This document shows, in pieces, positions 38,332 through 47,199 of a DNA stretch of 64,000 nucleotides. Below the pieces are notes generated by a model, which ran no database searches, was not told the origin of the DNA, and saw only the letters and a list, made by a program, of their open reading frames with translations. The stretch is from Pandoraea capi. Lineage in GTDB: Bacteria; Pseudomonadota; Gammaproteobacteria; Burkholderiales; Burkholderiaceae. The DNA lies in the NCBI RefSeq assembly GCF_902459735.1, contig NZ_CABPRV010000001.1, positions 434,001 through 498,000 on the forward strand, read 5' to 3'. Position numbers and translations under genes: made by a program. The number at the start of each line of letters is the position of its first letter. The stretch's first letter is position 1.

Positions 38332-39795
38332 TCAGGCGTCCTCGTCCGGGTCCAGTTCCACACCGAGCAATTCCACGGCCTGATCGCCGGGCAACGCCTC
38401 CACGGCCTTGAGTTGACGGGCCATGGCACGGGTACGGACTTCGGCTTTGTCGATGGAGCGCGTGACTGTCTCCAACTGCGATTTCGTCTTGGCGAGCACG
38501 TCGCCAAACTTCGTGAACTCCGTCTTCACTGCGCCGAGCACCTGCCAGACTTCGCTGGAGCGACGTTCGATCGCCAGCGTGCGGAACCCCATCTGAAGAC
38601 TGTTGAGCAGGGCCGTCAGCGTCGTCGGCCCGGCCACCGTCACGCGATATTCACGTTGCAGCAGATCGGAGAGGCCCGGGCGCCGCAACACTTCCGCGTA
38701 AAGTCCTTCCGTCGGCAGGAACAGCAGCGCAAAGTCCGTGGTGTGCGGCGGCGCCAGATACTTGTCGGCAATCGTCTTCGCCTCCAGACGAATGCGGGTC
38801 TCCAGCGCCTTCGATGCCTCCTCGACCGCGACCGGATCGGCACGCTCCTGCGCGTCGAGCAGACGCTCATAATCTTCGCGCGGGAACTTGGCGTCGATCG
38901 GCAGCCAGACCGGCTGATGGCTCTCGCCGTTCTGCCCCGGCAGCGCAATAGCGAATTCCACCCGCTCGGTGCTGCCCGGTCGGGTTGCCACGTTCTTCGC
39001 GAACTGCTCGGGCGTGAGCAATTGTTCGAGCAACGCCTGCAACTGCACCTCGCCCCAAGTCCCTCGCGTCTTCACGTTGGTCAGCACACGCTTGAGATCG
39101 CCCACCCCGGCGGCCAGCGTCTGCATCTCGCCCAGCCCGCGATGCACCTGTTCGAGACGATCCGAGACCAGCTTGAACGACTCGCCCAGACGCTGCTCCA
39201 GCGTCGCGTGCAGCTTCTCGTCGACCGTGCGGCGCATCTCTTCGAGCTTCGTCGCGTTGTTGACTTCGATGTCCTTGAGTTTTTGTTCGAGTGTTGCGCG
39301 CACTTCGGCCAGACGACGTTCGTTGCCCTCGGCGAGTTGCGTGAGTTGCTGATGCTGCGCCTCACCGAAACGCCGGAGTGTCGACGCCTGTTCCTCGCGC
39401 ATCTGCTGAGCGTTGAGCACAAGACTCTGACGTACGGCCTCGATCTGCGTGGCGTTCGACTCGGTGAGCTTGGCGAGTTGCTGCGCGAAGCCGTCGATCT
39501 GACTGTTCTGGACGGTGGCCACGCTCGTCATCTGTGCGGCGAGTGTCTGCTGGAACTGCGCCATTTGAGCGCTCTGCTCGCCCCGTCCCGCGCGGGCCGT
39601 CTCTGCGAACTCCTGACGCAGCCCTCGCTCGCTGCGATCCGCCGCGTGCAGCAGATCGTCGCGCACCTGAGCGAGCGAATCGACGAGCGTGTCGCGCAAC
39701 GACGCGTCGCCGCCGCGTTGCCAGACCTTCACCGCAAGCGCGATCATCACCAACAAATTCAGCGCCGCCAGCGCCACCAACACCATCTCGACCAT
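38332..39795 (-). CDS. rmuC: DNA recombination protein RmuC
   Basis: RmuC limits inversions at short repeats and is thought to act as a nuclease. The 487-residue protein begins with one membrane segment (MVEMVLVALAALNLLVMIAL). A long coiled coil rich in Glu, Gln and Ala runs from about residues 45 to 210, and the RmuC domain follows, with LTNVKTRGTWGEVQLQALLEQLL, LPIDAKFPREDYERLL and TDFALLFLPTEGLYAEVL. Its length and order match the family. It stands as a single gene between the converging GNAT gene and the dehydrogenase gene. Confidence 0.95.
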   Translation of the reverse strand: MVEMVLVALAALNLLVMIALAVKVWQRGGDASLRDTLVDSLAQVRDDLLHAADRSERGLRQEFAETARAGRGEQSAQMAQFQQTLAAQMTSVATVQNSQIDGFAQQLAKLTESNATQIEAVRQSLVLNAQQMREEQASTLRRFGEAQHQQLTQLAEGNERRLAEVRATLEQKLKDIEVNNATKLEEMRRTVDEKLHATLEQRLGESFKLVSDRLEQVHRGLGEMQTLAAGVGDLKRVLTNVKTRGTWGEVQLQALLEQLLTPEQFAKNVATRPGSTERVEFAIALPGQNGESHQPVWLPIDAKFPREDYERLLDAQERADPVAVEEASKALETRIRLEAKTIADKYLAPPHTTDFALLFLPTEGLYAEVLRRPGLSDLLQREYRVTVAGPTTLTALLNSLQMGFRTLAIERRSSEVWQVLGAVKTEFTKFGDVLAKTKSQLETVTRSIDKAEVRTRAMARQLKAVEALPGDQAVELLGVELDPDEDA

Positions 39796-39866
39796 CGCCT
39801 TGCGACTCCCGTTGACTCTTGCCTTCCGACGCTTCCGACGCTTCCGAGGCCCCCGAATCTACCGAC

Positions 39867-40856
39867 CTACGCCCGACGCGCAGCAGGGTTGAGCAGACAC
39901 GGCGGCTTACCGGCCGCCGCGCCGAAGCCCAGCGCCGCAATCAGATTGTCGGCCGCGAGACTCGCCATGCCACGACGCGTTGCCGCCGACGCACTGGCGA
40001 TATGCGGCGTCAGCACGACATTCGAAACCTTGAGCAAGTCGGGATGCACCTTCGGTTCGCCTTCGAACACGTCGAGCCCCGCAGCGGCAATCTGCTTTTT
40101 CGCCAGCGCTGCGGCCAGCGCCGTATCGTCGACGATGCCGCCGCGTGCCAGATTGATCAGCGTGGCCGTCGGCTTCATGAGCGCCAGTGCTTCGGCATCG
40201 ATCGTGTGATGCGTCGCCGCCGAATACGGCAGCACGAGAATGACGTGATCGGCGGTTCGCAGCAGCACATCCTTATCGACGTAGCTCGCCTTGCATGCGG
40301 CCTCCGTCTCGGCATCCAGACGCGAGCGGTTGTGATACACCACTCGCATGTTGAAGCCCATCGCGCGACGCGCAATCGCCTGCCCGATGCGCCCCATGCC
40401 GATGATGCCCAGCGTGCTGCCGTGCACATCGGCGCCGAGGAACATGTCGTATGCCCACTTATCCCAATGCCCTTCGCGCAGCCAACGCTCCGACTCGGTG
40501 ACACGCCGCGCCGTCGCCATCAACAACGCCCAGCCGAAATCGGCGGTCGTCTCGTTGAGAACGTCGGGCGTATTCGTGGCCATCACACCGGCCGCCGTCA
40601 TCGCGTCGATATCGAAGTTGTTGTAGCCCACGGCCATATTGGCCACCACACGCAGATTCGGCGCGCCAGCGAGCACGGCGGCATCGATACGCTCGCTCGC
40701 CGTGGTGATCGCGCCCGCCTTGTCGGCCAGCCGTACGCGGAGTTCGTCGCTCGAAAACACCGTGTCGGCATCGTTACGCTCGACATCGAAGTACTGCGCC
40801 AGACGCTCGATCACGTCCGGGAAAATGGCTCGGGCTACCAGGATCTTCGGTTTCAC
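39867..40856 (-). CDS. D-2-hydroxyacid dehydrogenase (GhrB-like glyoxylate/hydroxypyruvate reductase)
   Basis: From a GTG at 40856 (VKPKILVARAIFPDVIERLA) the product has 329 residues. The NAD(P)-binding motif GIIGMGRIGQAIARRAMGF lies near residue 150. The catalytic Arg is in LINLARGGIVDD, the Glu in GLDVFEGEP and the His in LTPHIASAS. The pattern matches glyoxylate/hydroxypyruvate reductase B rather than phosphoglycerate dehydrogenase. CGAGAC lies before the GTG, and the longer frame to 40955 would overlap the antiporter gene by 58 bases. Glycolate oxidase genes further along the window use related metabolites. Confidence 0.92.
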   Translation of the reverse strand: MKPKILVARAIFPDVIERLAQYFDVERNDADTVFSSDELRVRLADKAGAITTASERIDAAVLAGAPNLRVVANMAVGYNNFDIDAMTAAGVMATNTPDVLNETTADFGWALLMATARRVTESERWLREGHWDKWAYDMFLGADVHGSTLGIIGMGRIGQAIARRAMGFNMRVVYHNRSRLDAETEAACKASYVDKDVLLRTADHVILVLPYSAATHHTIDAEALALMKPTATLINLARGGIVDDTALAAALAKKQIAAAGLDVFEGEPKVHPDLLKVSNVVLTPHIASASAATRRGMASLAADNLIAALGFGAAAGKPPCLLNPAARRA

Positions 40857-40897
40857 CAGTTGTCTCGCAGAGATTGGCCGCGTGGCAATATCGCGGC

Positions 40898-42316
40898 TCA
40901 GAAAAATATGAGGGTCATCAGGACGAACAGCGGCAGCAGAATCGCGCCCGACCACAGCATATAGCCAAAGAAGCTCGGCATGCGAATGCCGCGTTGCTCT
41001 GCAATGGCTTTCACCATGAAGTTCGGTGCATTGCCGATATACGTGTTGGCGCCCATGAACACCGCCCCCGCCGAAATCGCCGCCAGCGTTGCGGCGCCGG
41101 TCGTCATCAGCGTTGCGGCATCGCCACCCGCCGTATTGAAGAACACCAGATAGGTCGGCGCGTTATCAAGGAACGATGACAGCAGCCCGGTCGCCCAGAA
41201 ATACATGACGTTGTCAGGCGCGCCGCCCGGCCCCGTCACCAGACGGATCACCCAGCCCAGCGCCCCCGCCTCGCCCGCCCGCAGGATCGCGACCACCGGA
41301 ATGATCGTCAGGAAGATGCCGGCGAACAGCTTCGCCACTTCCTTCATCGGCTCCCAGTTAAACCCGTTGCCTTCGCGCGCGGTGCGCGGCGTGATGGCCA
41401 GCGACATCAGCGTCACGACGATCAGACCGGCATCACGCGCGAGGTTTTGCAGCGCCACTGGGGTGCCGAACACGTCGAACTCGATGCCCGGTTTCCAGAT
41501 GCCGCTCATCAGCACCAGCCCCACGGCCGCTGCCAACAGAATGAAGTTGCGCTTGCCTTCGAGTCGCACGGGCGCGGCATGCGGCGTCGGATCCAGCGCG
41601 TCGATCTGACGCTCGGTCTTCTGACGGAAGTAATACGCGTCGATCACGAAGAACAGCACCAGCAACACCGTGCAGATGAACAGCGTCTCAGGCCAGATAT
41701 GCGCCGTCGTCCAGAAGAAATCGACGCCTTGCAAAAAGCCGAGGAATAGCGGCGGATCGCCCAGCGGCGTGAGCGAGCCACCCGCATTTGCCACCAGGAA
41801 GATGAAGAACACCACGACGTGTACGTTGTGCTTGCGGTTGTCGTTCGCACGAATGAGCGGACGAATCAGCAGCATGGCGGCCCCGGTCGTTCCCATAATG
41901 CTCGCGAGCACGGTGCCCAGCGCCAGCAATCCGGTATTGAGCCACGGGCCACCTCGCAGGTTACCGTGCACGCAAATACCGCCCGCAGTGGTGAACAGCG
42001 CCGTGAGCAGCACGACGAACGGAATGTACTCGGCGACAACGGCGTGAACGGCGCCATACCAGGCAGCGCCCGCGCCGAAGACCAGCGCGAACGGCAGCAG
42101 AAATGCCGCGCCCCAGAACGCGGCGATCTTGCCGAAGTGGTGATGCCAGAACGCCGGCGCGAGCAACGGCCCGAGCGCAATCGAGAGCAGCAGCCCCGCG
42201 AACGGCGCGCCCCACCAGGCGACGAGTTGTGCGCCGTCCGGTCCCGCAGCGAACGCCGCAGGGCTCGCCAATGCCAGCCCGGCCACAGCCAATGCCCCCC
42301 AAATCCCCTTATGCAT
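40898..42316 (-). CDS. Sodium:proton antiporter (NhaD/ArsB-type ion transporter superfamily)
   Basis: The 472-residue protein begins with a signal-like hydrophobic segment (GIWGALAVAGLALASPAAFA) and has about a dozen further membrane helices. VANAGGSLTPLGDPPLFLGFL near residue 180 is characteristic of NhaD-type antiporters, as is the late FLDNAPTYLVFFNTAGGD. The ion specificity cannot be read from the sequence. It may share a transcript with the 2-hydroxyacid dehydrogenase gene 41 bp downstream. Confidence 0.88.
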   Translation of the reverse strand: MHKGIWGALAVAGLALASPAAFAAGPDGAQLVAWWGAPFAGLLLSIALGPLLAPAFWHHHFGKIAAFWGAAFLLPFALVFGAGAAWYGAVHAVVAEYIPFVVLLTALFTTAGGICVHGNLRGGPWLNTGLLALGTVLASIMGTTGAAMLLIRPLIRANDNRKHNVHVVVFFIFLVANAGGSLTPLGDPPLFLGFLQGVDFFWTTAHIWPETLFICTVLLVLFFVIDAYYFRQKTERQIDALDPTPHAAPVRLEGKRNFILLAAAVGLVLMSGIWKPGIEFDVFGTPVALQNLARDAGLIVVTLMSLAITPRTAREGNGFNWEPMKEVAKLFAGIFLTIIPVVAILRAGEAGALGWVIRLVTGPGGAPDNVMYFWATGLLSSFLDNAPTYLVFFNTAGGDAATLMTTGAATLAAISAGAVFMGANTYIGNAPNFMVKAIAEQRGIRMPSFFGYMLWSGAILLPLFVLMTLIFF

Positions 42317-42552
42317 TGTTTCTGGTTCCTAGTGATTGATGGTCGACTGCGTACGAGTCGTCATCCGCGCAAGAGTGCCCATCGTCGCGTTAGCTTGGGA
42401 GATATCCCAAAGCAAAGTAAGGAATCGCCCGAAAACGTCGAACCCATCGACCTTGGGGCGTTTTCCGAAAGCCTTGCATCCCGCGATCGTGTAAGCGCGC
42501 GAGCGGAAAAGCTTCGTGGCCGATCAGCGCCGCCGCGGCGGCGCAGCGTCAA

Positions 42553-43215
42553 TCAGGCGCCGTCGACGATGATGAGGTGAACGCGGTACGGGCCATGCGC
42601 CCCGAGCACCAGCGTTTGTTCGATGTCTGCGGTACGCGACGGTCCCGCAATGAAATTGGTGGCGCGCGAGAGCTGACCGCGCTCGCTGCGCATGAGCGCG
42701 AATCCGTCTTCATGCCCGGCCACGACGCGCGAAGCAGGCACAACGGCAATGTGCGTCTCGGGCAACAGCGTGGCTGACGCAAACGTCTCGGGGCCCGACA
42801 TCATCATGAGTGCGCCGGTCTCAGCAATGGCGCAGAAGCAGCCGGTAATGCCGACGAGATCGTCCCCGTGCGGCTTGCGAAATTCGACGTGACATCCGGC
42901 GCCGGTCCAGTCCAGCTCTCGCAGCGTCGGCCAGCCGACGGCCTGCGTCGTGAGACCGTTCGCCTGCAAATACGTGGCGGCAGCCGCCGGTACGTCCTGC
43001 ATGGCGGGCACGCGGGAAATCGTCGTAGAAAGGGCTTCGGCCTTGGCAATGAAGGTCGCGATGAGATCGGCGGACATCGCCGGACGCGGCCCTTGCGGGT
43101 GTCGCGCCAGATAATCCTCAGCCGCCGCCTGCTCGTTCGCACGTGCGACATCGTGGCGATGTTGTGCGTTGCGAATGCGGGCAAAGATGCGATTGCGGGC
43201 GTCTGAGGTATCCAT
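42553..43215 (-). CDS. LUD-domain protein, LutC/YkgG family
   Basis: LutC is one of three proteins (LutABC) that oxidise L-lactate to pyruvate in many bacteria. From the ATG at 43215 (MDTSDARNRIFARIRNAQ) the product has 220 residues. It shows the LUD pattern: GITGCFCAIAETGALMM near residue 134, then LLPETHIAVVPASRVV and FIAGPSRTADIEQTLVLGAHGP. The frame is open upstream to 43329, but that part overlaps the intergenic region and is not LutC-like. No lutA or lutB partner lies beside it: the neighbours are pncB and an NhaD-type antiporter. Confidence 0.9.
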   Translation of the reverse strand: MDTSDARNRIFARIRNAQHRHDVARANEQAAAEDYLARHPQGPRPAMSADLIATFIAKAEALSTTISRVPAMQDVPAAAATYLQANGLTTQAVGWPTLRELDWTGAGCHVEFRKPHGDDLVGITGCFCAIAETGALMMMSGPETFASATLLPETHIAVVPASRVVAGHEDGFALMRSERGQLSRATNFIAGPSRTADIEQTLVLGAHGPYRVHLIIVDGA

Positions 43216-43406
43216 GAGCTGTCCTGTGAAGCCAACGCGCCGGTCTGCGGCCGACGTCGTCACGTGTCGTCTCTCGAGGCCGCCGGCACTCGGTCCGGCG
43301 GGCGATGGGCAATTATAGCGGCTGGGCAACGCCGCGCGACCGGCGTTCGCGCACTATCGGAATCGTCTGCCCGTGCGCTCGGACCGCACCCCAGGCGTCC
43401 ACGCCG

Positions 43407-44612
43407 TCAGTTTCCCTTGGACGAGATCGGCGCGGGCTCCGGCGCAATGTCGAAGACCTGCCGCAGGTAGGCCAGATAAGCATCGTCGTCGCACATGTTC
43501 TTGCCCGGCGAATCGGACAGCTTTGCCACCGGCTGGCCGTTGCAACGCACCATCTTGATGACGATTTGCAGCGGTCGATAGCCCAGATCGTTGGTGAGGT
43601 TGGTGCCGACACCGAACGCCAGCCTGCATCGATCGCGAAAGCGTTCGAACAGTTGCAACACCTTGGGAATGTCGAGGCCGTCCGAGAAGATCATGGTCTT
43701 GGTGCGAGCGTCGACGCGGTTTTGCGCGTAGTGCTCCAGCAGGCGCTCGCCCCAGGCGAACGGGTCGCCGGAGTCGTGACGCGCGCCGTCGAACAGCTTG
43801 CAGAAGTACATGTCGAAGTCGCGCAGGAAGGCGGACATGCCGTAGACGTCCGAGAGCGCAATGCCAAGGTCGCCGCGATATTCCTTCGCCCACGTCTCGA
43901 AGCCGAATATCTGCGAATCGCGCAGACGAGGGCCCAGCGCCTGACACGCCTGAAGATACTCGTGCGCCATCGTGCCAAGCGGCGTGAGGCCGAGCTTCGA
44001 TGCGTAATACACATTGCTCGTGCCCGCAAACTGCTCACCGAGTTCGTCGCACAACGTCTGAATGACTTCCTGGTGCCACTCTTTGGAGAAGCGTCGACGC
44101 GTTCCGTAATCGGCGATCTTGCAGTCACGGAAGTCCGGCCGCTCGGCCAGCATGCAGATCTTGTCCCTGAGTCGCTGACGGCCTTCCTCATACGCCGGCG
44201 TACGCTGGGTATTGCGGAAATACACCTCGTTGACGATGGCAAGCACCGGAATCTCGAACAGAATCGTGTGGAGCCACGGCCCGCGAATCGTAATGTCGAT
44301 CTCGCCGTTGCCTTTGGGCGACGGCTGCACGGTGATGTACTTCTCGTTCAGGTGGAACAGATCGAGGAAGTCGATGAAATCGCTCTTGATAAAGCGCATG
44401 GCGCCGAGATAGCGCAATTCCGACTCGGTAAACCGCAGCCCGCACAGCAGGCGGATTTCGTCGCGAATCTCATCGACGTAGGGAGTGAGGTCGACGCCGT
44501 CGGTGCGGCACTTGAAGCGATATTCGACCTGCGCGGCGGGGAAATGGTGCAGGACGACCTGCATCATCGTGAACTTGTAGAGATCGGTATCGAGCAGCGA
44601 CGTGATGATCAT
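43407..44612 (-). CDS. pncB: Nicotinate phosphoribosyltransferase
   Basis: PncB converts nicotinate and PRPP to nicotinate mononucleotide in NAD salvage. The 401-residue protein shows the family pattern: N-terminal [40 protein letters not shown] near residue 167 including the conserved His region, [22 protein letters not shown], and [18 protein letters not shown], which binds the ribose phosphate. It lies about 190 bp upstream of the lutC-like gene on the same strand and diverges from fdxA. Confidence 0.97.
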   Translation of the reverse strand: MIITSLLDTDLYKFTMMQVVLHHFPAAQVEYRFKCRTDGVDLTPYVDEIRDEIRLLCGLRFTESELRYLGAMRFIKSDFIDFLDLFHLNEKYITVQPSPKGNGEIDITIRGPWLHTILFEIPVLAIVNEVYFRNTQRTPAYEEGRQRLRDKICMLAERPDFRDCKIADYGTRRRFSKEWHQEVIQTLCDELGEQFAGTSNVYYASKLGLTPLGTMAHEYLQACQALGPRLRDSQIFGFETWAKEYRGDLGIALSDVYGMSAFLRDFDMYFCKLFDGARHDSGDPFAWGERLLEHYAQNRVDARTKTMIFSDGLDIPKVLQLFERFRDRCRLAFGVGTNLTNDLGYRPLQIVIKMVRCNGQPVAKLSDSPGKNMCDDDAYLAYLRQVFDIAPEPAPISSKGN

Positions 44613-44932
44613 GACGACAGGCTCCGCGAGGAGCGCTCACGAGAAAGCATCGGACGCTGCCGGGTGCGCACATGCGGATGCGGGATTCGCACGTTCATAC
44701 GGCGCGAGGCAGCGCACAGGAACATCGAACATCGTACCGCAAAGCGGTGTCACGCATGACGTCATGGCCCATTTCGTACAATCCGACATGGTGCCGGTGC
44801 CGTTTGTGCCGGAATGAAACGCAATGCCGGCTTCGTCGCCCAGCTCTCGCACCTGTGAACGCGGGCTGCGCTACAATACCCGTTTTAACGGCCGATCGAA
44901 GCCGTTTCGCGCCCTACTCCGGAGTTGTTGGC
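44613..44932. other. pncB-fdxA intergenic region
   Basis: This 320-base gap carries the divergent promoters for pncB and fdxA. A TACAAT -10 candidate for fdxA lies at 44872-44877 with a poor -35. No gene or repeat is visible. Confidence 0.5.
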
Positions 44933-45256
44933 ATGACGCACGTTGTCACCGAAAGCTGCATCAAATGTAAATACACCGACTGTGTGGACGTTTGCCCCGT
45001 GGATTGCTTCCGCGAAGGCCCGAACTTCCTCGTCATCGATCCGGACGAGTGCATCGATTGCGCGGTCTGTGTGGCCGAGTGTCCGGCGAATGCCATTTAT
45101 GCCGAAGAAGACGTGCCGGGCGACCAACAGCACTTCACCGCGCTGAACGCCGAACTGACGCCGGGCTGGCCGAGCATCACCAAGACGAAACCGTCGCTGG
45201 CCGACGCCGACGACTGGAAGGACGTCAAGGAAAAGCTCCATCTGCTCGAGCGCTGA
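44933..45256 (+). CDS. fdxA: Seven-iron ferredoxin FdxA
   Basis: FdxA carries one [3Fe-4S] and one [4Fe-4S] cluster and serves as a low-potential electron carrier. The 107-residue protein has [18 protein letters not shown] near residues 9-26 and [17 protein letters not shown] near 40-56. The C-terminal extension of about 45 residues is typical of the Azotobacter FdI type. GGAG lies 9 bases before the ATG at 44933, which decides this start; the open frame upstream to 44672 is non-coding. Confidence 0.97.
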   Translation: MTHVVTESCIKCKYTDCVDVCPVDCFREGPNFLVIDPDECIDCAVCVAECPANAIYAEEDVPGDQQHFTALNAELTPGWPSITKTKPSLADADDWKDVKEKLHLLER

Positions 45257-45317
45257 TCCGCGAGCGTGACTCTGGCGGCTTTCTCGCTGTGAACGCAGAA
45301 AAAATGCGTTCCCGGTG

Positions 45318-45347
45318 TTGACAGTGTGTAAAAACCGCCACTATAAT
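45318..45347 (+). promoter_or_regulatory. Consensus sigma-70 promoter for the tRNA-Asn genes
   Basis: TTGACA at 45318-45323 and TATAAT at 45342-45347 are both exact consensus, with an 18-base spacer. The predicted start lies about 9 bases before the first tRNA. Confidence 0.93.
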
Positions 45348-45362
45348 CGCTTTCTCTTTTGA

Positions 45363-45438
45363 TCCCCGATAGCTCAGTTGGTAGAGCGCCGGACTGTTAA
45401 TCCGTAGGTCCCTGGTTCGAGCCCAGGTCGGGGAGCCA
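45363..45438 (+). tRNA. tRNA-Asn (GTT), copy 1
   Basis: The 76-base gene folds as a full cloverleaf. The acceptor arms are TCCCCGA/TCGGGGA with an encoded 3' CCA, the anticodon is GTT at 45396-45398 within CTGTTAA, and the T arm contains GGTTCGAGCC. It lies 16 bp downstream of a consensus promoter. Confidence 0.99.
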
Positions 45439-45524
45439 AGAATACCGAAGCGATGGCCTCGCTACAGCGAGGCCTTTGTTTTAGTCGACATACCGCGATG
45501 GCGATGTGCGACTGCCAAGTTTGA

Positions 45525-45600
45525 TCCTCGATAGCTCAGTCGGTAGAGCGCCGGACTGTTAATCCGTAGGTCCCTGGTTCGAGCCCAGGTCGAGGAGCCA
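45525..45600 (+). tRNA. tRNA-Asn (GTT), copy 2
   Basis: This 76-base gene is nearly identical to copy 1 and has the anticodon GTT at 45558-45560. It differs by a compensated acceptor pair (TCCTCGA/TCGAGGA) and one D-loop base (TCGG for TTGG). CCA is encoded. The 86-base spacer after copy 1 has no promoter of its own, so the two are probably one transcript. Confidence 0.99.
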
Positions 45601-45608
45601 AAACACGA

Positions 45609-45636
45609 AAAAGCCCGTCTTTGACGGGCTTTTTTC
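45609..45636 (+). terminator. Intrinsic terminator after the tRNA pair
   Basis: The arms AAAAAGCCCGTC and GACGGGCTTTTT enclose a TTT loop 8 bases after the second tRNA and run into a T-rich stretch. Confidence 0.95.
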
Positions 45637-45757
45637 GTTTTCTGCGTCCGCGCAGCGAGCGAGATGAGTTTTCTAGCTGGCCCATCGTCTATCTGACGTC
45701 TATCCGATCGATGGATGAGACGGCCACACAACGGCGCCTCATCACCCCAACGAAAAC

Positions 45758-45779
45758 GGGGCGCCATCGCTGGCGCCCC
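45758..45779 (-). terminator. Terminator after the oxalate/formate antiporter gene
   Basis: The arms GGGGCGCCA and TGGCGCCCC enclose a 4-base loop, and the minus strand continues GTTTTCGTT. It lies about 90 bases past the antiporter stop codon. Confidence 0.75.
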
Positions 45780-45870
45780 GCTTCTGTCCTTCCGACGGAC
45801 TCACGTCTTACCTCATCTCAATCACCGGCCAGATGCCTCACGGCAATCTGTCCGATGTCGAGCGTGACAC

Positions 45871-47199
45871 TCACTCGCTGGCCGGTGCGCCGATGGCAAC
45901 CGACGGGCTTGTGGACGCTTGTGCAGCGCTATTGCTGTTCTCCGACTCGATCCAGCGACGGCGCATCGGTGCGAGCAGGAACTTCGCCGCCACCGCCGCC
46001 GTGATGCTGATCACCGCAGCCGCAATGAACACACGATCCCAGTGACCGCCCACGGCGAGCACCGAAGCCAGCGGCACCAGCAAGGCTGCCGTGCCCTTCG
46101 CGGTGTACAACGTGCCCGCGTTCGATGCCGCATTCTTGCTACCGAACGTATCGGCACACAGCGCCGGGAAGATCGAGAAGATTTCGCCCCAGCACAGGAA
46201 CGTCATCGCAGCGAAGAACACGAACATGTACGGGTTCTGACCGAAGTGCATCAGGCCCAGCATCGCCACCCCTTCCCCAAGGAAGATGATGAACATCGCG
46301 TTCTCACGGCCGATCTTGTCCGAGACGAAACCACACAGCGGACGCGTGAAGCCGTTGCACAGGTTGTCGATCGACAGTGTCATCGTCAGCAGCGGCAGCG
46401 TGGCGCCGAACAGCGTCATCGGCATCGATGCAATGCCATAGTCCTTCGCGATCGGCCCGATCTGTGCCGTCGCCATCAGACCGCCAGCGGCCACGGCAAC
46501 GAAGCAGACGTAGATCACCCAGAACACCGGCGTGCGAATCATCTGGCCCGACGTGTAATCCTGCTTCGTCGCCAGATTGCGGCGCGACGCACTGACACCC
46601 TTCGGTGCACGCGGCTTGACCAGCAACAGCGCGAGGATGAAGATCGCCACACCCTGCACGATACCGAAGTTGAAGAAGGCCGCTTCGTAACCCGATTCGC
46701 GAATCATGTTCGCAATCGGAATCACCGTGATGGCCGCACCGGCACCGAAGCCTGCTGCCGTCAGACCGGCAGCCAGACCGCGCTTGTCCGGGAACCACTT
46801 CAGCGCGTTACCCACGCAGGTGCCATACACGCAACCCGCACCGATACCGGCGATGACAGCGGCCGTGTACAGCACGGTCAACGTCTCGGCGTACGAGTAC
46901 ATGATCCACGACAACGCCACGCAAATCGCGCCGCCCGCGACCACCGGGCGCGGCCCGAAGCGATCGACCAGCCAGCCCTCGATCGGGACCAGCCACGTTT
47001 CCACCACGATGAAAATCGAGAATGCCACCTGAATGGCCGCCACACCCCAATGGTGTTTGGCTTGCATCGGCTCGACGAACAACGTCCACGAATACTGCAA
47101 ATTGGCCACCAGGCCCATACAGATGATGCCGATCACCAGTTGTGACCAGCGCCCTCCCAGAAAAGAGGTCTTCTCCTCCGGTTGCGCAGCTGCTTGCAT
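45871..47199 (-). CDS. MFS transporter, oxalate/formate antiporter family
   Basis: OxlT-type carriers exchange oxalate for formate. From the ATG at 47199 (MQAAAQPEEKTSFLGGRWSQ) the product has 442 residues and twelve predicted membrane helices. It shows the MFS loop motif GWLVDRFGPRPVVAGG and the OxlT-type features NLQYSWTLFVEPM, GCVYGTCVGNALKWFPDKRG and FCWGEIFSIFPALCADTFG-like LCWGEIFSIFPALCADTFG. AGGAGG lies 7 bases before the ATG, so the upstream frame to 47364 is not used. No oxalyl-CoA decarboxylase or formyl-CoA transferase lies nearby, so the true substrate could be another organic acid. Confidence 0.88.
   Translation of the reverse strand: MQAAAQPEEKTSFLGGRWSQLVIGIICMGLVANLQYSWTLFVEPMQAKHHWGVAAIQVAFSIFIVVETWLVPIEGWLVDRFGPRPVVAGGAICVALSWIMYSYAETLTVLYTAAVIAGIGAGCVYGTCVGNALKWFPDKRGLAAGLTAAGFGAGAAITVIPIANMIRESGYEAAFFNFGIVQGVAIFILALLLVKPRAPKGVSASRRNLATKQDYTSGQMIRTPVFWVIYVCFVAVAAGGLMATAQIGPIAKDYGIASMPMTLFGATLPLLTMTLSIDNLCNGFTRPLCGFVSDKIGRENAMFIIFLGEGVAMLGLMHFGQNPYMFVFFAAMTFLCWGEIFSIFPALCADTFGSKNAASNAGTLYTAKGTAALLVPLASVLAVGGHWDRVFIAAAVISITAAVAAKFLLAPMRRRWIESENSNSAAQASTSPSVAIGAPASE

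Noticed and set aside
45462-45767. 101-codon minus-strand frame across the second tRNA
   Set aside because: The SSTWARTRDLRINSPALYRLSYRG-type segment is the antisense translation of a tRNA, a common false gene.
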